A stretch of 56,157 bases of DNA from DATLAN01 sp035527455 (GTDB lineage Bacteria > Planctomycetota > Planctomycetia > Pirellulales > Thermoguttaceae): positions 1 to 56,157 of the forward strand of contig DATLAN010000544.1 in NCBI GenBank assembly GCA_035527455.1. The letters run 5' to 3'. The notes under the pieces are model-generated. The model searched no databases and was not told where the DNA came from. It saw nothing but the letters and a program-made list of their open reading frames with translations. Below, one piece after another: positions 1 to 8,168 of this stretch (within the stretch, counting starts at the first letter, position 1; every line of letters starts with the position of its first letter). Position numbers and translations under genes: made by a program.

Positions 1-963
1 GTGGTCCGGAACGGGCCGGGCGTAGAAGAAGGAATTCGGCCAATACGAGCCGCTGCCGTAATACTCGACCTGGTTGGTGCCGTCGGGGTTCATGCTGAAC
101 AGTATCCGGGCGACGAAATGCGGCAAGTCGGAATACTCCCAGCGGAGGTACAACACCCGGCCGTTGTTCAACACCGTCGGATTCCAGTTGTGGTCCTGAT
201 CGAAAGTCAGCCGCCGGATCTCTCCGGTGTGGGTCTCCAGCCGATAGATGTTCGCCACGTGCGAAGACCCCTGAACGCACGGCACGCCCGTGTAGGTGGC
301 CGTGGAAGTGAAGAGGATATTGCCGTCGGGCAGATAGCAGGCGTCGTAGTTGTCCACGTCCGCGTCGGGGATCAGGGGCAACTCGCCCGGGACGGAGCCG
401 GCCGACGCCGTCGGGTCCGCGGGGTCGATTTCGATTTCGTGAACCTGCCATCGCCCGTTTTCGCCCGGCATGGAAAACAACAGCCGCCGGCCGTCGAAGT
501 GCAGATCCAGATCGCCTACGAACAGGTCGGACTGCGGCCGGAAGACCGTTTGCAGTTCGCCGTCCGGGCGGTCCAGCGACAGCACGGCGATTTCGTTGTC
601 GTATCCGGTGCGCGGCAGGCTCTCGTTGCCTTGCCAGTTGCAGGGCAACCCTTGGCGTCCCGTTTTTCGCCGCACGAGCAAGAGCTTGCGAAACTTCAGC
701 AGCGGGTTGTCCAACAGCGCCACCCGTTTCAATTGCCGCAGCTCATCGTCCCGCTGTTGTCCGGCGGGCAGTTTCTCGATCTCGTCGGCCCGTGCCAGAT
801 ACTCCTTCCCGCGCGGGTACTCGACCGTGTAGCTCTCGATCAGGTCCTCGATCGCCATTCGCAGGGCTTTCACGCCGTCGGCATCCTGCTCGGCCGGCGT
901 TTCTCCGGCCACCGCAGCCATGGAGATCAGACAAGACATGATGGCCATCGCGATCTTCTTCAT
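1..963 (-). CDS. Hydrazine-synthase-alpha-like (HzsA-related) beta-propeller protein, C-terminus cut by window edge
   Basis: Reading the minus strand from the ATG at 963 gives 321 uninterrupted codons that run off the left edge. A strong ribosome site (AGGAGGT, about 7 nt upstream) and a hydrophobic signal peptide (MKKIAMAIMSCLISMAAVAG) fix the start, so the product is probably exported. The middle contains WD40/PD40-like strands (YLPDGNILFTST, then IYRLETHTGEIRRLTFD), and near the edge the residues EYYGSGSYWPNSFFYARP resemble the HZS-alpha middle domain. That family is named after the anammox enzyme, but most planctomycete members are of unknown function and no hydrazine chemistry is implied. 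No CxxCH haem motif lies in the visible part. A hypothetical protein or PD40 propeller is the alternative label. Confidence 0.8.
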   Translation of the reverse strand, partial: MKKIAMAIMSCLISMAAVAGETPAEQDADGVKALRMAIEDLIESYTVEYPRGKEYLARADEIEKLPAGQQRDDELRQLKRVALLDNPLLKFRKLLLVRRKTGRQGLPCNWQGNESLPRTGYDNEIAVLSLDRPDGELQTVFRPQSDLFVGDLDLHFDGRRLLFSMPGENGRWQVHEIEIDPADPTASAGSVPGELPLIPDADVDNYDACYLPDGNILFTSTATYTGVPCVQGSSHVANIYRLETHTGEIRRLTFDQDHNWNPTVLNNGRVLYLRWEYSDLPHFVARILFSMNPDGTNQVEYYGSGSYWPNSFFYARPVPDH

Positions 964-987
964 TACTGACACCTCCTGTGAATGTGA

Positions 988-1104
988 CTACACGTACTCC
1001 CAGGTCTTCAGCCACTGGTATCTGCCGGGCAGGTTGGCCCGTGCCCGGTCCATTGCCCGATCCAGTTCCGCCTTTTCTTCCTTATCCACCCAATTGCCCG
1101 CCAT
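988..1104 (-). CDS. Possible 38-aa protein upstream of the HzsA-like gene
   Basis: This short frame starts at the ATG at 1104, preceded by AAGGTGTGGTAGG, and ends with TAG at 988. It lies 24 nt before the HzsA-like ATG on the same strand, so the two could be co-transcribed. The product is charged and helical in its first half (DKEEKAELDRAMDRARANL) and ends in GRYQWLKTWEYV. The composition is protein-like, but I recognise no family and length alone gives little support. It could be a leader peptide or chance. Confidence 0.35.
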   Translation of the reverse strand: MAGNWVDKEEKAELDRAMDRARANLPGRYQWLKTWEYV

Positions 1105-1323
1105 CCTACCACACCTTCTCCCGACTCGCCATATTCCACAAGCGAGTCGACGCAATGGTCCCGATCCGCTTCGGCTCTTGCAGCTACGCTCGAATCGTGT
1201 GCGGTCCGTCGCGGTCTGCGTTGTTGACGGGTGATTCGGAGTACTCCTCATGAAATCGCGATGGCCGCAAGGGTCGATTGGCGTTGCCCGTTCCTTCCTT
1301 CCCGGCCACACACCGGAGGCAGC

Positions 1324-1970
1324 GTGGACTACGTCTACCAGATCGGCAAGTACGAGGTGACCAACGCGCAGTACATTGAGTTCCTCAACGCCGTGGCGGA
1401 GACGGACACGTATGGGTTGTACAGCACGAACATGTGGTCGATCGAGCGGAGCGGCTCGTCGGGCAGCTACACCTACACCGTGGCCGCCGATCGGGCGGAC
1501 CGGCCGGTCAACCACGTCTCTTGGGGCGACGCGGCGCGAACGACTATACGGCGCTGATGGCCGTCACGCGCGAGAGTGATGCCACGTACTTCATCCCCAC
1601 GGAAAACGAGTGGTACAAGGCAGCGTATCACAAGAACGATGGGGTGACGGGCAACTACTTCCACTATCCGACCGGCATTGACACCTGGCCGAGCAATGAT
1701 CTGCTCACCCCCGACCCGGGCAACAACGCGAACTTCTATGACGGCAGTTACACGATTGGCAGCCCGTACTACATGACCGTGGTGGGCGAGTTCGAGAACT
1801 CCGAAAGCCCGTACGGCACATTCGATCAGGGCGGCACCGGCGGCCCGGCGTACGAGGACGGCAGCGTAGGGTTCCGCGCGGCCAGTGTTCCTGAGCCCGG
1901 TAGCATCACCCTGTTGCTATGCGGGGCGGTCGGCCTGCTCACCTATGCTTGGCGAAGACACCGCCGCTGA
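1324..1970 (+). pseudogene. Decayed SUMF1/FGE-sulfatase-domain protein with PEP-CTERM tail
   Basis: The first frame carries VDYVYQIGKYEVTNAQYIEF, the typical opening of the formylglycine-generating-enzyme-like fold. It continues to PVNHVSWGDAAR and then breaks near 1538, where the family would read ALRFANWL. The second frame resumes with YFIPTENEWYKAAYHKN and NFYDGSYTIG. It then jumps from YGTFDQGG directly to EDGSVGFRAA, skipping the expected NVWEWNE...LRGGS block. It ends with a PEP-CTERM signal: VPEPGS, a hydrophobic stretch, then RRHRR. There is no recognisable signal peptide or start. At least one frameshift and two internal deletions point to a pseudogene of an exported planctomycete protein. 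Confidence 0.75.
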
Positions 1971-2417
1971 TAACCATTGCGAGCCCTTCGGTCCCCCGTC
2001 AAACTGACCGACGCAATAGGAAGGGACTGGATCATGGTTCGTATCGTCGGCCGCGCTATCTTCCTCTGGATTCTGCTTGTCCTGCCCGACGGCGTTGTTC
2101 TGAACCACGCCCTGGTCGAGGCGGGACTGGCTGGCTGGTGCGCTGGCTGTTGTCGCGTTGGTGGAACTTCCACCCAAGCGTTTCTTCGCGGCCACGCTTC
2201 TCTCAGAGCACTTCTGAGGCCCGATTTTGCGTCCCAATGCCTGGGGCGGTGTTCTGACGGACGGTGATCGCTGCAGGAGGTGGAGCGGGCGACCAAGAGT
2301 CATAAATCATCACGGTTCCGGCCGCGGAGGCTGCGGACAAGCTGCTGGCTGCAGCGTCTGTATCCGATGCAAGGCTTCGAGGCAAACCGGATTTAACTTG
2401 AAGTCGGTCTTCGGATG
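1971..2417. other. Intergenic stretch between PEP-CTERM pseudogene and hydF
   Basis: Apart from the possible nuclease-like relic at 2034-2138, I see no gene. A short inverted repeat (TTCGGA at 2410-2415, TCCGAA at 2425-2430) flanks the hydF stop, but it lacks a T-tract and is a poor terminator. The two convergent units meet here. Confidence 0.5.
2034..2138 (+). pseudogene. Possible relic of a staphylococcal-nuclease-like domain
   Basis: The translated stretch GRAIFLWILLVLPDGVVLN followed by HALVEAGLAGW resembles the SNase-domain segment in which a glycine-arginine strand leads to LPDG-x-x-LN-x-x-LV-x-x-G-x-AWW. The upstream Arg/Asp catalytic part and the downstream helix are missing, and no neighbouring frame restores them. 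This is a weak similarity judged by eye; the stretch may be noncoding. Confidence 0.25.
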
Positions 2418-3671
2418 CTAGAGTTCCGAAGAGAGCCGTGCACGGGGAGGACTTGGCGAATCGGATGGTACAGCCGGGGGCCGGAAGGGGGCGAGCGCCC
2501 TGTCGAGTATCCCGTGCAGATAAGCGATTGCCATGCCGTAGTTGGTGATGGGGATTCCCCCTTCCCGGCAAGTGATGATCCGGCTGAGCATCTCGCCACG
2601 GCTGAACATGCAGGCGCCGCAGTGGATGACCAGGGCATACTGCCGGAGATCGTTCGGAAAGTCGTGTCCCGCCGAGACGTCGCATCGGAGCTGCGGCCCC
2701 ACGCGGGCGCGGAGCCAACCGGGGATCTTCTTCCTGCCGATGTCGTCGCCGACGGGGTGGTGGGTACACGCTTCGCAGACGAGCACCTTGTCCGTTTCCT
2801 CGAGCGCTGCGATGTGCCTCGCTCCTTCGGCCAAGGCGTCCAGGTCTCCCTTGTATCGTGCGAAGGCGATGGAGAACGAGGTCAGGGGAACGTCGGGGGG
2901 AATCTGCCCGGCAACCGCCTCGAACGCCTGGGAATCGGTGATGACGAGGCGCGGTTTCGTGGTGAGACGGGCGAGATCCCGCGGGAGGTTGTGCTCGTTG
3001 GTGACCAGCGCGGCGGCGTCCTTGTCGAGGATGTCGCGGAGCGTCTGGACCTGGGGAAGGATGAGGCGGCCTTTCGGTGCTTCCTTGTCGAGGGGAATCA
3101 CGAGGACCACGGTGTCGCCGTGGTGGACCAGGCCGTCCAGGATTCCCGCCTGCTTGTACCAGGAGTCGGGAACGGTTCGGATGAGGGCCTGCTTGGCGTC
3201 GAGCACGCCGATCCGCCCGGTGGCGGACATGGCGGACCAGGGAAGGCCGGCCTTCTCGGCTTCCCGGGCCGCGACGGCGGGGTCGGCCAGATCGATCTTG
3301 TTGAGGATCACCAGAGCCGGCATCCGGCGCCGCTTGAACTCCTCGGCCCACGTGGTCTCGTAATCGCCCCAGGTATCGGCTTCGGTGACCAGGATCGCGA
3401 TGTCGGTTCTGTCGAGGACCTTCGCGGTCTTGCGGGTCCTGAGAGTGCCCAACGCGCCCGCGTCGTCGAAGCCGGCCGTGTCGACGAAGAGCACCGGGCC
3501 GAGGGGCAGCAGTTCCGCCGGCTTCTCGACCGGATCGGTGGTTGTGCCGGGAACGTCGGAGACGATGGCAACGTCCTGTCCCGTCAATGCGTTGAGGACC
3601 GCCGACTTGCCCACGTTGCGGCGACCGAAGATGGCGATGTGGAGCCTCAGGCTTTTGGGGGTGCGCAGCAT
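2418..3671 (-). CDS. hydF: [FeFe]-hydrogenase H-cluster maturation GTPase HydF
   Basis: This 417-aa protein is the scaffold on which the 2Fe subcluster is assembled before transfer to apo-HydA. The N-terminal GTPase domain has the P-loop GRRNVGKS (residues 16-23), the G3 element DTAG (64-67) and NKID (124-127). The C-terminal cluster-binding domain has CEACTHH (C299, C302, H304/H305) and HCGAC (H350, C351, C354), matching the CxH...HCxxC arrangement of the family. The ATG at 3671 lies inside the end of hydE (25-nt overlap), with GGAAG upstream, so translation is probably coupled. It is the last gene of the hydrogenase operon. Confidence 0.96.
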   Translation of the reverse strand: MLRTPKSLRLHIAIFGRRNVGKSAVLNALTGQDVAIVSDVPGTTTDPVEKPAELLPLGPVLFVDTAGFDDAGALGTLRTRKTAKVLDRTDIAILVTEADTWGDYETTWAEEFKRRRMPALVILNKIDLADPAVAAREAEKAGLPWSAMSATGRIGVLDAKQALIRTVPDSWYKQAGILDGLVHHGDTVVLVIPLDKEAPKGRLILPQVQTLRDILDKDAAALVTNEHNLPRDLARLTTKPRLVITDSQAFEAVAGQIPPDVPLTSFSIAFARYKGDLDALAEGARHIAALEETDKVLVCEACTHHPVGDDIGRKKIPGWLRARVGPQLRCDVSAGHDFPNDLRQYALVIHCGACMFSRGEMLSRIITCREGGIPITNYGMAIAYLHGILDRALAPFRPPAVPSDSPSPPRARLSSEL

Positions 3672-4660
3672 GGTTTGGCTTCCGGTGTCGGTTTGAGCGA
3701 ATGCCCGTAGTCGGCAGCCAACGGCCGGCCGAGACGTGTCAGGATGGCCTTGGTCCGGGGCAGCGAGTTGGCGGCCCGACGATGGGGATACACTTCGTAG
3801 AGGTTCCGGTATTCGTGCGGGGTGAGATTGGCCATGATGACGTTGGCTCCGGCCTGCAGCGCGCGTTGTCTTCCGTCGGGCGCGAGGGCATCGAAGGCGG
3901 TCGTGGCCGGGATATGGACCGGCCCGAGGACAAGCCTGGCAACGGCCAGGACTCGTAGCGACGCATCGATATCGGCCGCCGGCGCGTTGCCCAGCGGGGT
4001 TCCCGGATGGGGGACCAGCGGACCGAAGGCCGCCATGTCCACGTCGAGTTTCCGGGCGAGCAGAACGTCGTCGGCCAGATCGGCGGATTTCTGTCCGGGC
4101 AGCCCGATGATGTTGCCCGTGCCGATCTGGTAGCCGAGCGAACGCAAACAGCCCAGCGCGGCGAGTCGTTCCTGCAGGCGCGAATCGGGGTGGAGCCCGG
4201 CATAGAGCGTTGGGTTGGCGGTTTCGTGCTTGAGGAGATAGCGATCCGCACCCGCCTGCCGCCAGGCACGGTAGCACTCCGGGGATTTCTCGCCGACACA
4301 GAGCGTGATCGCCACGTCGAAGCGGTGTTTGACGGCGGCGACGAGTTGGGCGAGCCATTCGGGCCGGCAGGCGTCGCTCTCGCCGCTCTGAAGCACGATG
4401 GTGCGAACCTCTTCTCGTTCGGCTTCGGCCACGACGCGGAGGATTTCCTCGGCAGACATCGTGTATCGCGTCAGCTCGTCGTTTTCCCTTCGCAATCCGC
4501 AGTAGGCACAATTGCGGGCGCAGACGTTGGAGAACTCGATGATCCCACGAAGATGGACGGCGTCGCCGCAACACGCCCGTCGCGCCGCGTCGGCAGCAGC
4601 CAGGAGATCGGCGGTGCGTCCCTCGATGAGCGAGACGATTTCGTGGCGCGAGCATCTCAC
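3647..4660 (-). CDS. hydE: [FeFe]-hydrogenase maturase HydE, radical SAM protein
   Basis: HydE belongs to the maturation trio and acts on an iron-cysteine precursor delivered by HydG on the way to the diiron site. The radical-SAM triad CARNCAYC gives C47, C51 and C54 when numbered from the GTG at 4660. Further landmarks are LQSGE after the first strand pair, TGNIIGLPGQ in the barrel and FGPLVPHPGTPL. I chose the GTG because GGAGGG lies 7 nt upstream and the resulting 337 aa matches the usual length. The in-frame ATG at 4780 would add a repetitive GSPGQ-rich extension that overlaps the hydG end. The gene ends within hydF. Confidence 0.94.
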   Translation of the reverse strand: MRCSRHEIVSLIEGRTADLLAAADAARRACCGDAVHLRGIIEFSNVCARNCAYCGLRRENDELTRYTMSAEEILRVVAEAEREEVRTIVLQSGESDACRPEWLAQLVAAVKHRFDVAITLCVGEKSPECYRAWRQAGADRYLLKHETANPTLYAGLHPDSRLQERLAALGCLRSLGYQIGTGNIIGLPGQKSADLADDVLLARKLDVDMAAFGPLVPHPGTPLGNAPAADIDASLRVLAVARLVLGPVHIPATTAFDALAPDGRQRALQAGANVIMANLTPHEYRNLYEVYPHRRAANSLPRTKAILTRLGRPLAADYGHSLKPTPEAKPCCAPPKA

Positions 4661-4683
4661 GGCAAAGCCCTCCGGAAAACCGG

Positions 4684-4719
4684 TTTGTCCGGGCGAGCCG
4701 CTTTGTCCGGGCGAGCCGC
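4684..4719. repeat. Perfect 18-bp tandem duplication between hydG and hydE
   Basis: The unit TTTGTCCGGGCGAGCCGC occurs twice back to back (4684-4701 and 4702-4719), immediately upstream of the hydE ribosome site on the minus strand. It lies in the only sizeable gap (123 nt) of the maturation gene group. Confidence 0.85.
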
Positions 4720-4783
4720 CACGTCCAGTGTTCGGGTGATCGCAGGTCCCTGCGCGGCTTCCTGGACCATGCTGAGCCAACCG

Positions 4784-6253
4784 TCAGAAGTACAAGTCTC
4801 GAACACCATTTTCGATGGCATCGAGTCGCTCCCGCAGTACCGGGCCGAGTCCCCGAGAAACGTCACGGATCCGCCTTTCGATCAGTGTCTCCCCCACTTT
4901 TCTCGTTTCTTCCGAGGCATAGTCGAGCAGATACTCTTTGAAGGTGAGGATGGCATTGGGGATGCAGAAGTGGTGCGCTTTTCCCTTTTTGGCGATATTC
5001 ATGAAGTGTTGGCCGGTCCGCCCGCAACGATATCCGGCGGTACAGAAGGAGGTGAGCTGTCCCATCTGTGCAAGTTCCCGGACGACCTCGTCGAGGTCTC
5101 TCGTGTCGCCCAGCAGGAACTGCTGGCGGTCGGCCTGCTGGTTGGCGTTCGGGTCGCTGTAGGCGCCGATGCCGATCCGGGTGGAAGCGTCGGTCTGGGT
5201 GCATCCGAGGTTGATGACGTCGCGCCGGATGTGTGCCGGTTCCCTGGCGGTGAGGATCATGCCGGTGTAGGGCACGGAAACCCGGATCACCGCCACGAGC
5301 CGGCGGAAGTCGCGGTCGCTGACCTTGTAGGGGCTGGCGGCGACGAAGGGGGTATTGGCACCGGGTACGAGGCGGGGGAAAGAGATGGTGTGGGGCCCGA
5401 CGCCGCCGAACCGCCGTTCGAGGTCGATGGCATGAAGGAGCAGCCCCATGACTTCGAACTTCCAGTCGTAGAGGCCGAACAGCGCGCCGATGGCGACGTC
5501 GTCCAAGCCGGCGTCCTGGGCCCGGTGGAGCGCATAGAGACGCCAGCGGTAGTCTGCCTTGATGCCCCGGGGGTGGACCTTGCGGTAGGTGGCGTGGTGG
5601 TAGGTTTCCTGAAAGACCTGGTAGGTGCCGATGCCGACTTGCTTGAGAATCCGAAGCGAGTCGATGCTCATGGGGGCGGCGTTGACGTTGACGCGGCGGA
5701 CCTCTCCGTGTCCCACCCTGGTGTCGTAGATGGCACGGATCGTCTCCGCGATGTAGTCCACGCTTGAATCGGGGTGCTCGCCGTAGACGGCGATCACCCG
5801 CTTGTGCCCGACGGACACCAGGGCCTCCGTCTCGCGGCGAACCTCCTCGATGGTCAGCGTCCGTCGCTTTTCGAGGAGATTCTCGTGCCTGAAGGCGCAA
5901 TAGAGGCAGGAATTGACGCACAGATTGCTGCAGTAGAGCGGCGCGAAGGTGACGATGCGCGGACCGTAGACGCGGTTTTTCACCATGCGCGCGGTCTCGA
6001 ATATCTCTTGCCAGAGATCCTCGTCCTCGACGTTCAGCAGTGCGGCGGTTTCGACGGGATCGAGGCGCTCGAGAGCAAGCGAGCGAGCCAGGATGCCGCG
6101 TACCCTCTGCGGTTCGGGATCACGATTTTCGGCGAGGAGACGCTCAATGGCGTCGTCGTTGATGAAGTCGTTCCCGCGTTCGAGATAGCGCTGGATCTCA
6201 TCCTTCTTGATCACGCGGCCTGTCCACTGTTCGACGGTCACGGCATGGTTCAC
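4784..6253 (-). CDS. hydG: [FeFe]-hydrogenase maturase HydG, tyrosine lyase, with altered auxiliary-cluster motif
   Basis: HydG cleaves tyrosine to make CO and cyanide and builds an Fe(CO)2(CN)-cysteine synthon. This 489-aa protein has the radical-SAM motif CVNSCLYC (C112, C116, C119). The C-terminal auxiliary-cluster region normally has the pattern C-x2-C-x22-C (as in CTACYR..GRTG). Here it reads CTAGYRCGRTG: C404 and C430 keep the usual 26-residue separation, the second ligand position (407) is Gly, and a Cys appears at 410. Flanking blocks are typical of HydG (YASEETRKVGE, GCTQTDASTRIGIGAY). Translation starts at GTG (AGGAG 7 nt upstream), overlapping the stop of the upstream kinase as GTGA. 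Confidence 0.95.
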   Translation of the reverse strand: MNHAVTVEQWTGRVIKKDEIQRYLERGNDFINDDAIERLLAENRDPEPQRVRGILARSLALERLDPVETAALLNVEDEDLWQEIFETARMVKNRVYGPRIVTFAPLYCSNLCVNSCLYCAFRHENLLEKRRTLTIEEVRRETEALVSVGHKRVIAVYGEHPDSSVDYIAETIRAIYDTRVGHGEVRRVNVNAAPMSIDSLRILKQVGIGTYQVFQETYHHATYRKVHPRGIKADYRWRLYALHRAQDAGLDDVAIGALFGLYDWKFEVMGLLLHAIDLERRFGGVGPHTISFPRLVPGANTPFVAASPYKVSDRDFRRLVAVIRVSVPYTGMILTAREPAHIRRDVINLGCTQTDASTRIGIGAYSDPNANQQADRQQFLLGDTRDLDEVVRELAQMGQLTSFCTAGYRCGRTGQHFMNIAKKGKAHHFCIPNAILTFKEYLLDYASEETRKVGETLIERRIRDVSRGLGPVLRERLDAIENGVRDLYF

Positions 6254-7746
6254 GGCGACTCTCCTGCCACTGCGGCGATGGGGACTGAGACCGTGAAGAT
6301 ACTGCCCAGTCCGGGGGCGGCTTCCACGGAGATCGTGCCGTGGTGCATTTCCACGAGGCGTTTGGCCAGGCTCAGTCCCAAGCCCGTTCCCGGCACGTGC
6401 GCCGTGTACGCGTTTTTTGCACGGAAGAACTCGTCGAAGGCGCAGTCTGCTTCGTTGGATGTCATTCCAATGCCGTCATCCCGGACCGTCACCTTGACGT
6501 ACATCTCGTTGTGCTGTACGACGACGTCCACGTGGCCGCCGTCCGGCGTGTACTTGATCGCATTGTCGACGAGGTTGGTGAAGACGCTGAGCATCGATGC
6601 CTCATCGGCCAACACCGACTCGCAGGGGCCCTTGCCGTCCTGGTAGAGGGCAAGGGTGATTCTCTTCGACTCCGCCTTCTCCTTGTACGATTCAACGGCC
6701 CGAGCCACGATCGTCCTGAGGTCCTGCGGCGATCGCTTGATGGTGAAGTTGCCGGTCTCGATGGCCGTAAGATTCAAGAGTTCCGATACCAGACAGCGGA
6801 GCGTCTGGGCTCGAACGACTGCCCGCTGCATCATGGCTCGATCTCGTTCGGCGTTCGAGCCTGATGCGCCGCTGAGGATCAAAGTGAGATACCCCTCGAT
6901 GGCCGCGATGGGGTTCTTGACTTCATGGGCGACCATGGAGACGAACGTCGACTTGGCTACCTCGAGCTTCTTCAACGGCGTGATATCCCGCAGGAGGGCC
7001 ACGGCACCCAGCATCTCCCCATTGGGTTCGAAGACCGGACTGGCATTCACCATGTAGGTGGACTTCCCGACAAGCAGTTCTTTGGAGACGATGACCGGCG
7101 CAGAGCTTTCGCGGAGTGCCTGGCTCACGATGGCACGGAACTCCGGGCACGGCAGCGAGGAAAGGGGAGCGGGGAGAGCGAGAGCGACGCACTCCGGTAT
7201 GATTCGGGCAGCGGCGGCGTTTCGCAACACGATCTGGCGGTCTCGATTGACAACGACCACGCCGTCGGTCATGCAGTTGATCACCGTGTTGCATTTCGAA
7301 CGCTCGAAGGCCACTTCCAGCAATCGCTTTTCCCGTTCTTCGCGCAGTTGGCGTGTCTCGAGGGACAGCGCCCGCCTCTCGATGCCGTTGCGGACGGCCA
7401 GCAGCAGCTCGTCGGGGGTGAACGGCTTGGGGATATATCCGTAGGCCCCGCGTTTGGTGGCCTCAACGGCCGTGTCGATCGTCGCGTACGCGGTGATCAC
7501 GAGCAAGACGACGTCCTGGTCCAATACACGCAGTTTCTCGACGACCTCGAGACCTCCCATGCGGGGCATCTTCAGGTCGACCAGTACGACCGCGAAATCG
7601 CCGGGCCGCTTGAACAGCTCCAGCCCGGCCAAACCGTCCTCGGCGGTCTGGACTTCGTAACCTTCATCGGCGAGGGTCTTGCGACAACCCTCCCGCATAC
7701 CGAGTTCGTCGTCGATTACCAGGATGGACGGTCCCCATTCTCTCAC
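6250..7746 (-). CDS. Hybrid receiver-PAS-histidine kinase of the hydrogenase operon
   Basis: This cytoplasmic 498-aa protein has an N-terminal receiver (DDE near the start, phospho-acceptor in LVDLKMPRMGG, conserved TAYAT and KPF). A coiled linker follows, then a PAS-like sensor region (NTVINCMTDGVVVVNRDRQI), a HisKA box (VAHEVKNPIAAIEGYL) and an HATPase domain (NLVDNAIKYTPDGG, DDGIGM, GTGLGLSLAK). There are no membrane segments. The start is the GTG at 7746, which overlaps the preceding response regulator stop as GTGA; GAGGG lies 10 nt upstream. A longer frame reading into the upstream gene was rejected. It probably accepts phosphate from, or passes it among, the neighbouring hydrogenase-sensor kinase and receivers. 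Confidence 0.88.
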   Translation of the reverse strand: MREWGPSILVIDDELGMREGCRKTLADEGYEVQTAEDGLAGLELFKRPGDFAVVLVDLKMPRMGGLEVVEKLRVLDQDVVLLVITAYATIDTAVEATKRGAYGYIPKPFTPDELLLAVRNGIERRALSLETRQLREEREKRLLEVAFERSKCNTVINCMTDGVVVVNRDRQIVLRNAAAARIIPECVALALPAPLSSLPCPEFRAIVSQALRESSAPVIVSKELLVGKSTYMVNASPVFEPNGEMLGAVALLRDITPLKKLEVAKSTFVSMVAHEVKNPIAAIEGYLTLILSGASGSNAERDRAMMQRAVVRAQTLRCLVSELLNLTAIETGNFTIKRSPQDLRTIVARAVESYKEKAESKRITLALYQDGKGPCESVLADEASMLSVFTNLVDNAIKYTPDGGHVDVVVQHNEMYVKVTVRDDGIGMTSNEADCAFDEFFRAKNAYTAHVPGTGLGLSLAKRLVEMHHGTISVEAAPGLGSIFTVSVPIAAVAGESP

Positions 7747-8168
7747 GATCGTTTCTCCCTCTCGCCGCCACCAACGAGGCCGTCCGTCCGGGCCAGCAGT
7801 TCCTTGGGGGACATGGGCTTCTCGATGAACGCGTCGGCGGACATGGCCGCCAGGTCCGCGGCATTGCGCGGTGCGAAGTCGTACCCGAGCCGCGAGGCGG
7901 CGGCCGTCACAATGATTACGGGCACGTTCTGCAAATGCGGGGTCTCCTTGATCCGTCGCGAGAGCGAGAACCCCGAGCCCAGGTTCTGCATCATGAGGTC
8001 GGTGATGACCAGATCCGGCACCTCGCCGATCATCATGTCCAGCGCGGTCTTCGGATCGGCGGCGCATGCCACCCGGTATCCCCCTTTCTCGAGGACGGCC
8101 CGGGTCATTTCCAGGAAGTCCTGATCGTCATCGACAACCAGGACCAGAGGCGCATGCATATCCGTCAC
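7743..8168 (-). CDS. Single-domain response regulator
   Basis: This 141-aa stand-alone receiver has the acidic pair in VVDDDQDF, the phospho-acceptor in LVITDLMMQ, a Thr in VTAAA and the switch Lys in IEKPMSP. There is no output domain. The GTG start (8168) has AGGAG 6 nt upstream and overlaps the preceding regulator as GTGA; the in-frame ATG at 8159 is badly spaced from that site. It is paralogous to the next gene upstream, which suggests a phosphorelay rather than direct DNA binding. Confidence 0.85.
   Translation of the reverse strand: MTDMHAPLVLVVDDDQDFLEMTRAVLEKGGYRVACAADPKTALDMMIGEVPDLVITDLMMQNLGSGFSLSRRIKETPHLQNVPVIIVTAAASRLGYDFAPRNAADLAAMSADAFIEKPMSPKELLARTDGLVGGGEREKRS

Noticed and set aside
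1..969. Plus-strand 322-codon open frame at the left edge
   Set aside because: It is antisense to the HzsA-like gene, which has a signal peptide, ribosome site and family motifs. The plus-strand translation has none.
2268..2417. Terminator after hydF
   Set aside because: Only a 6-bp stem around the stop codon, with no T-run.
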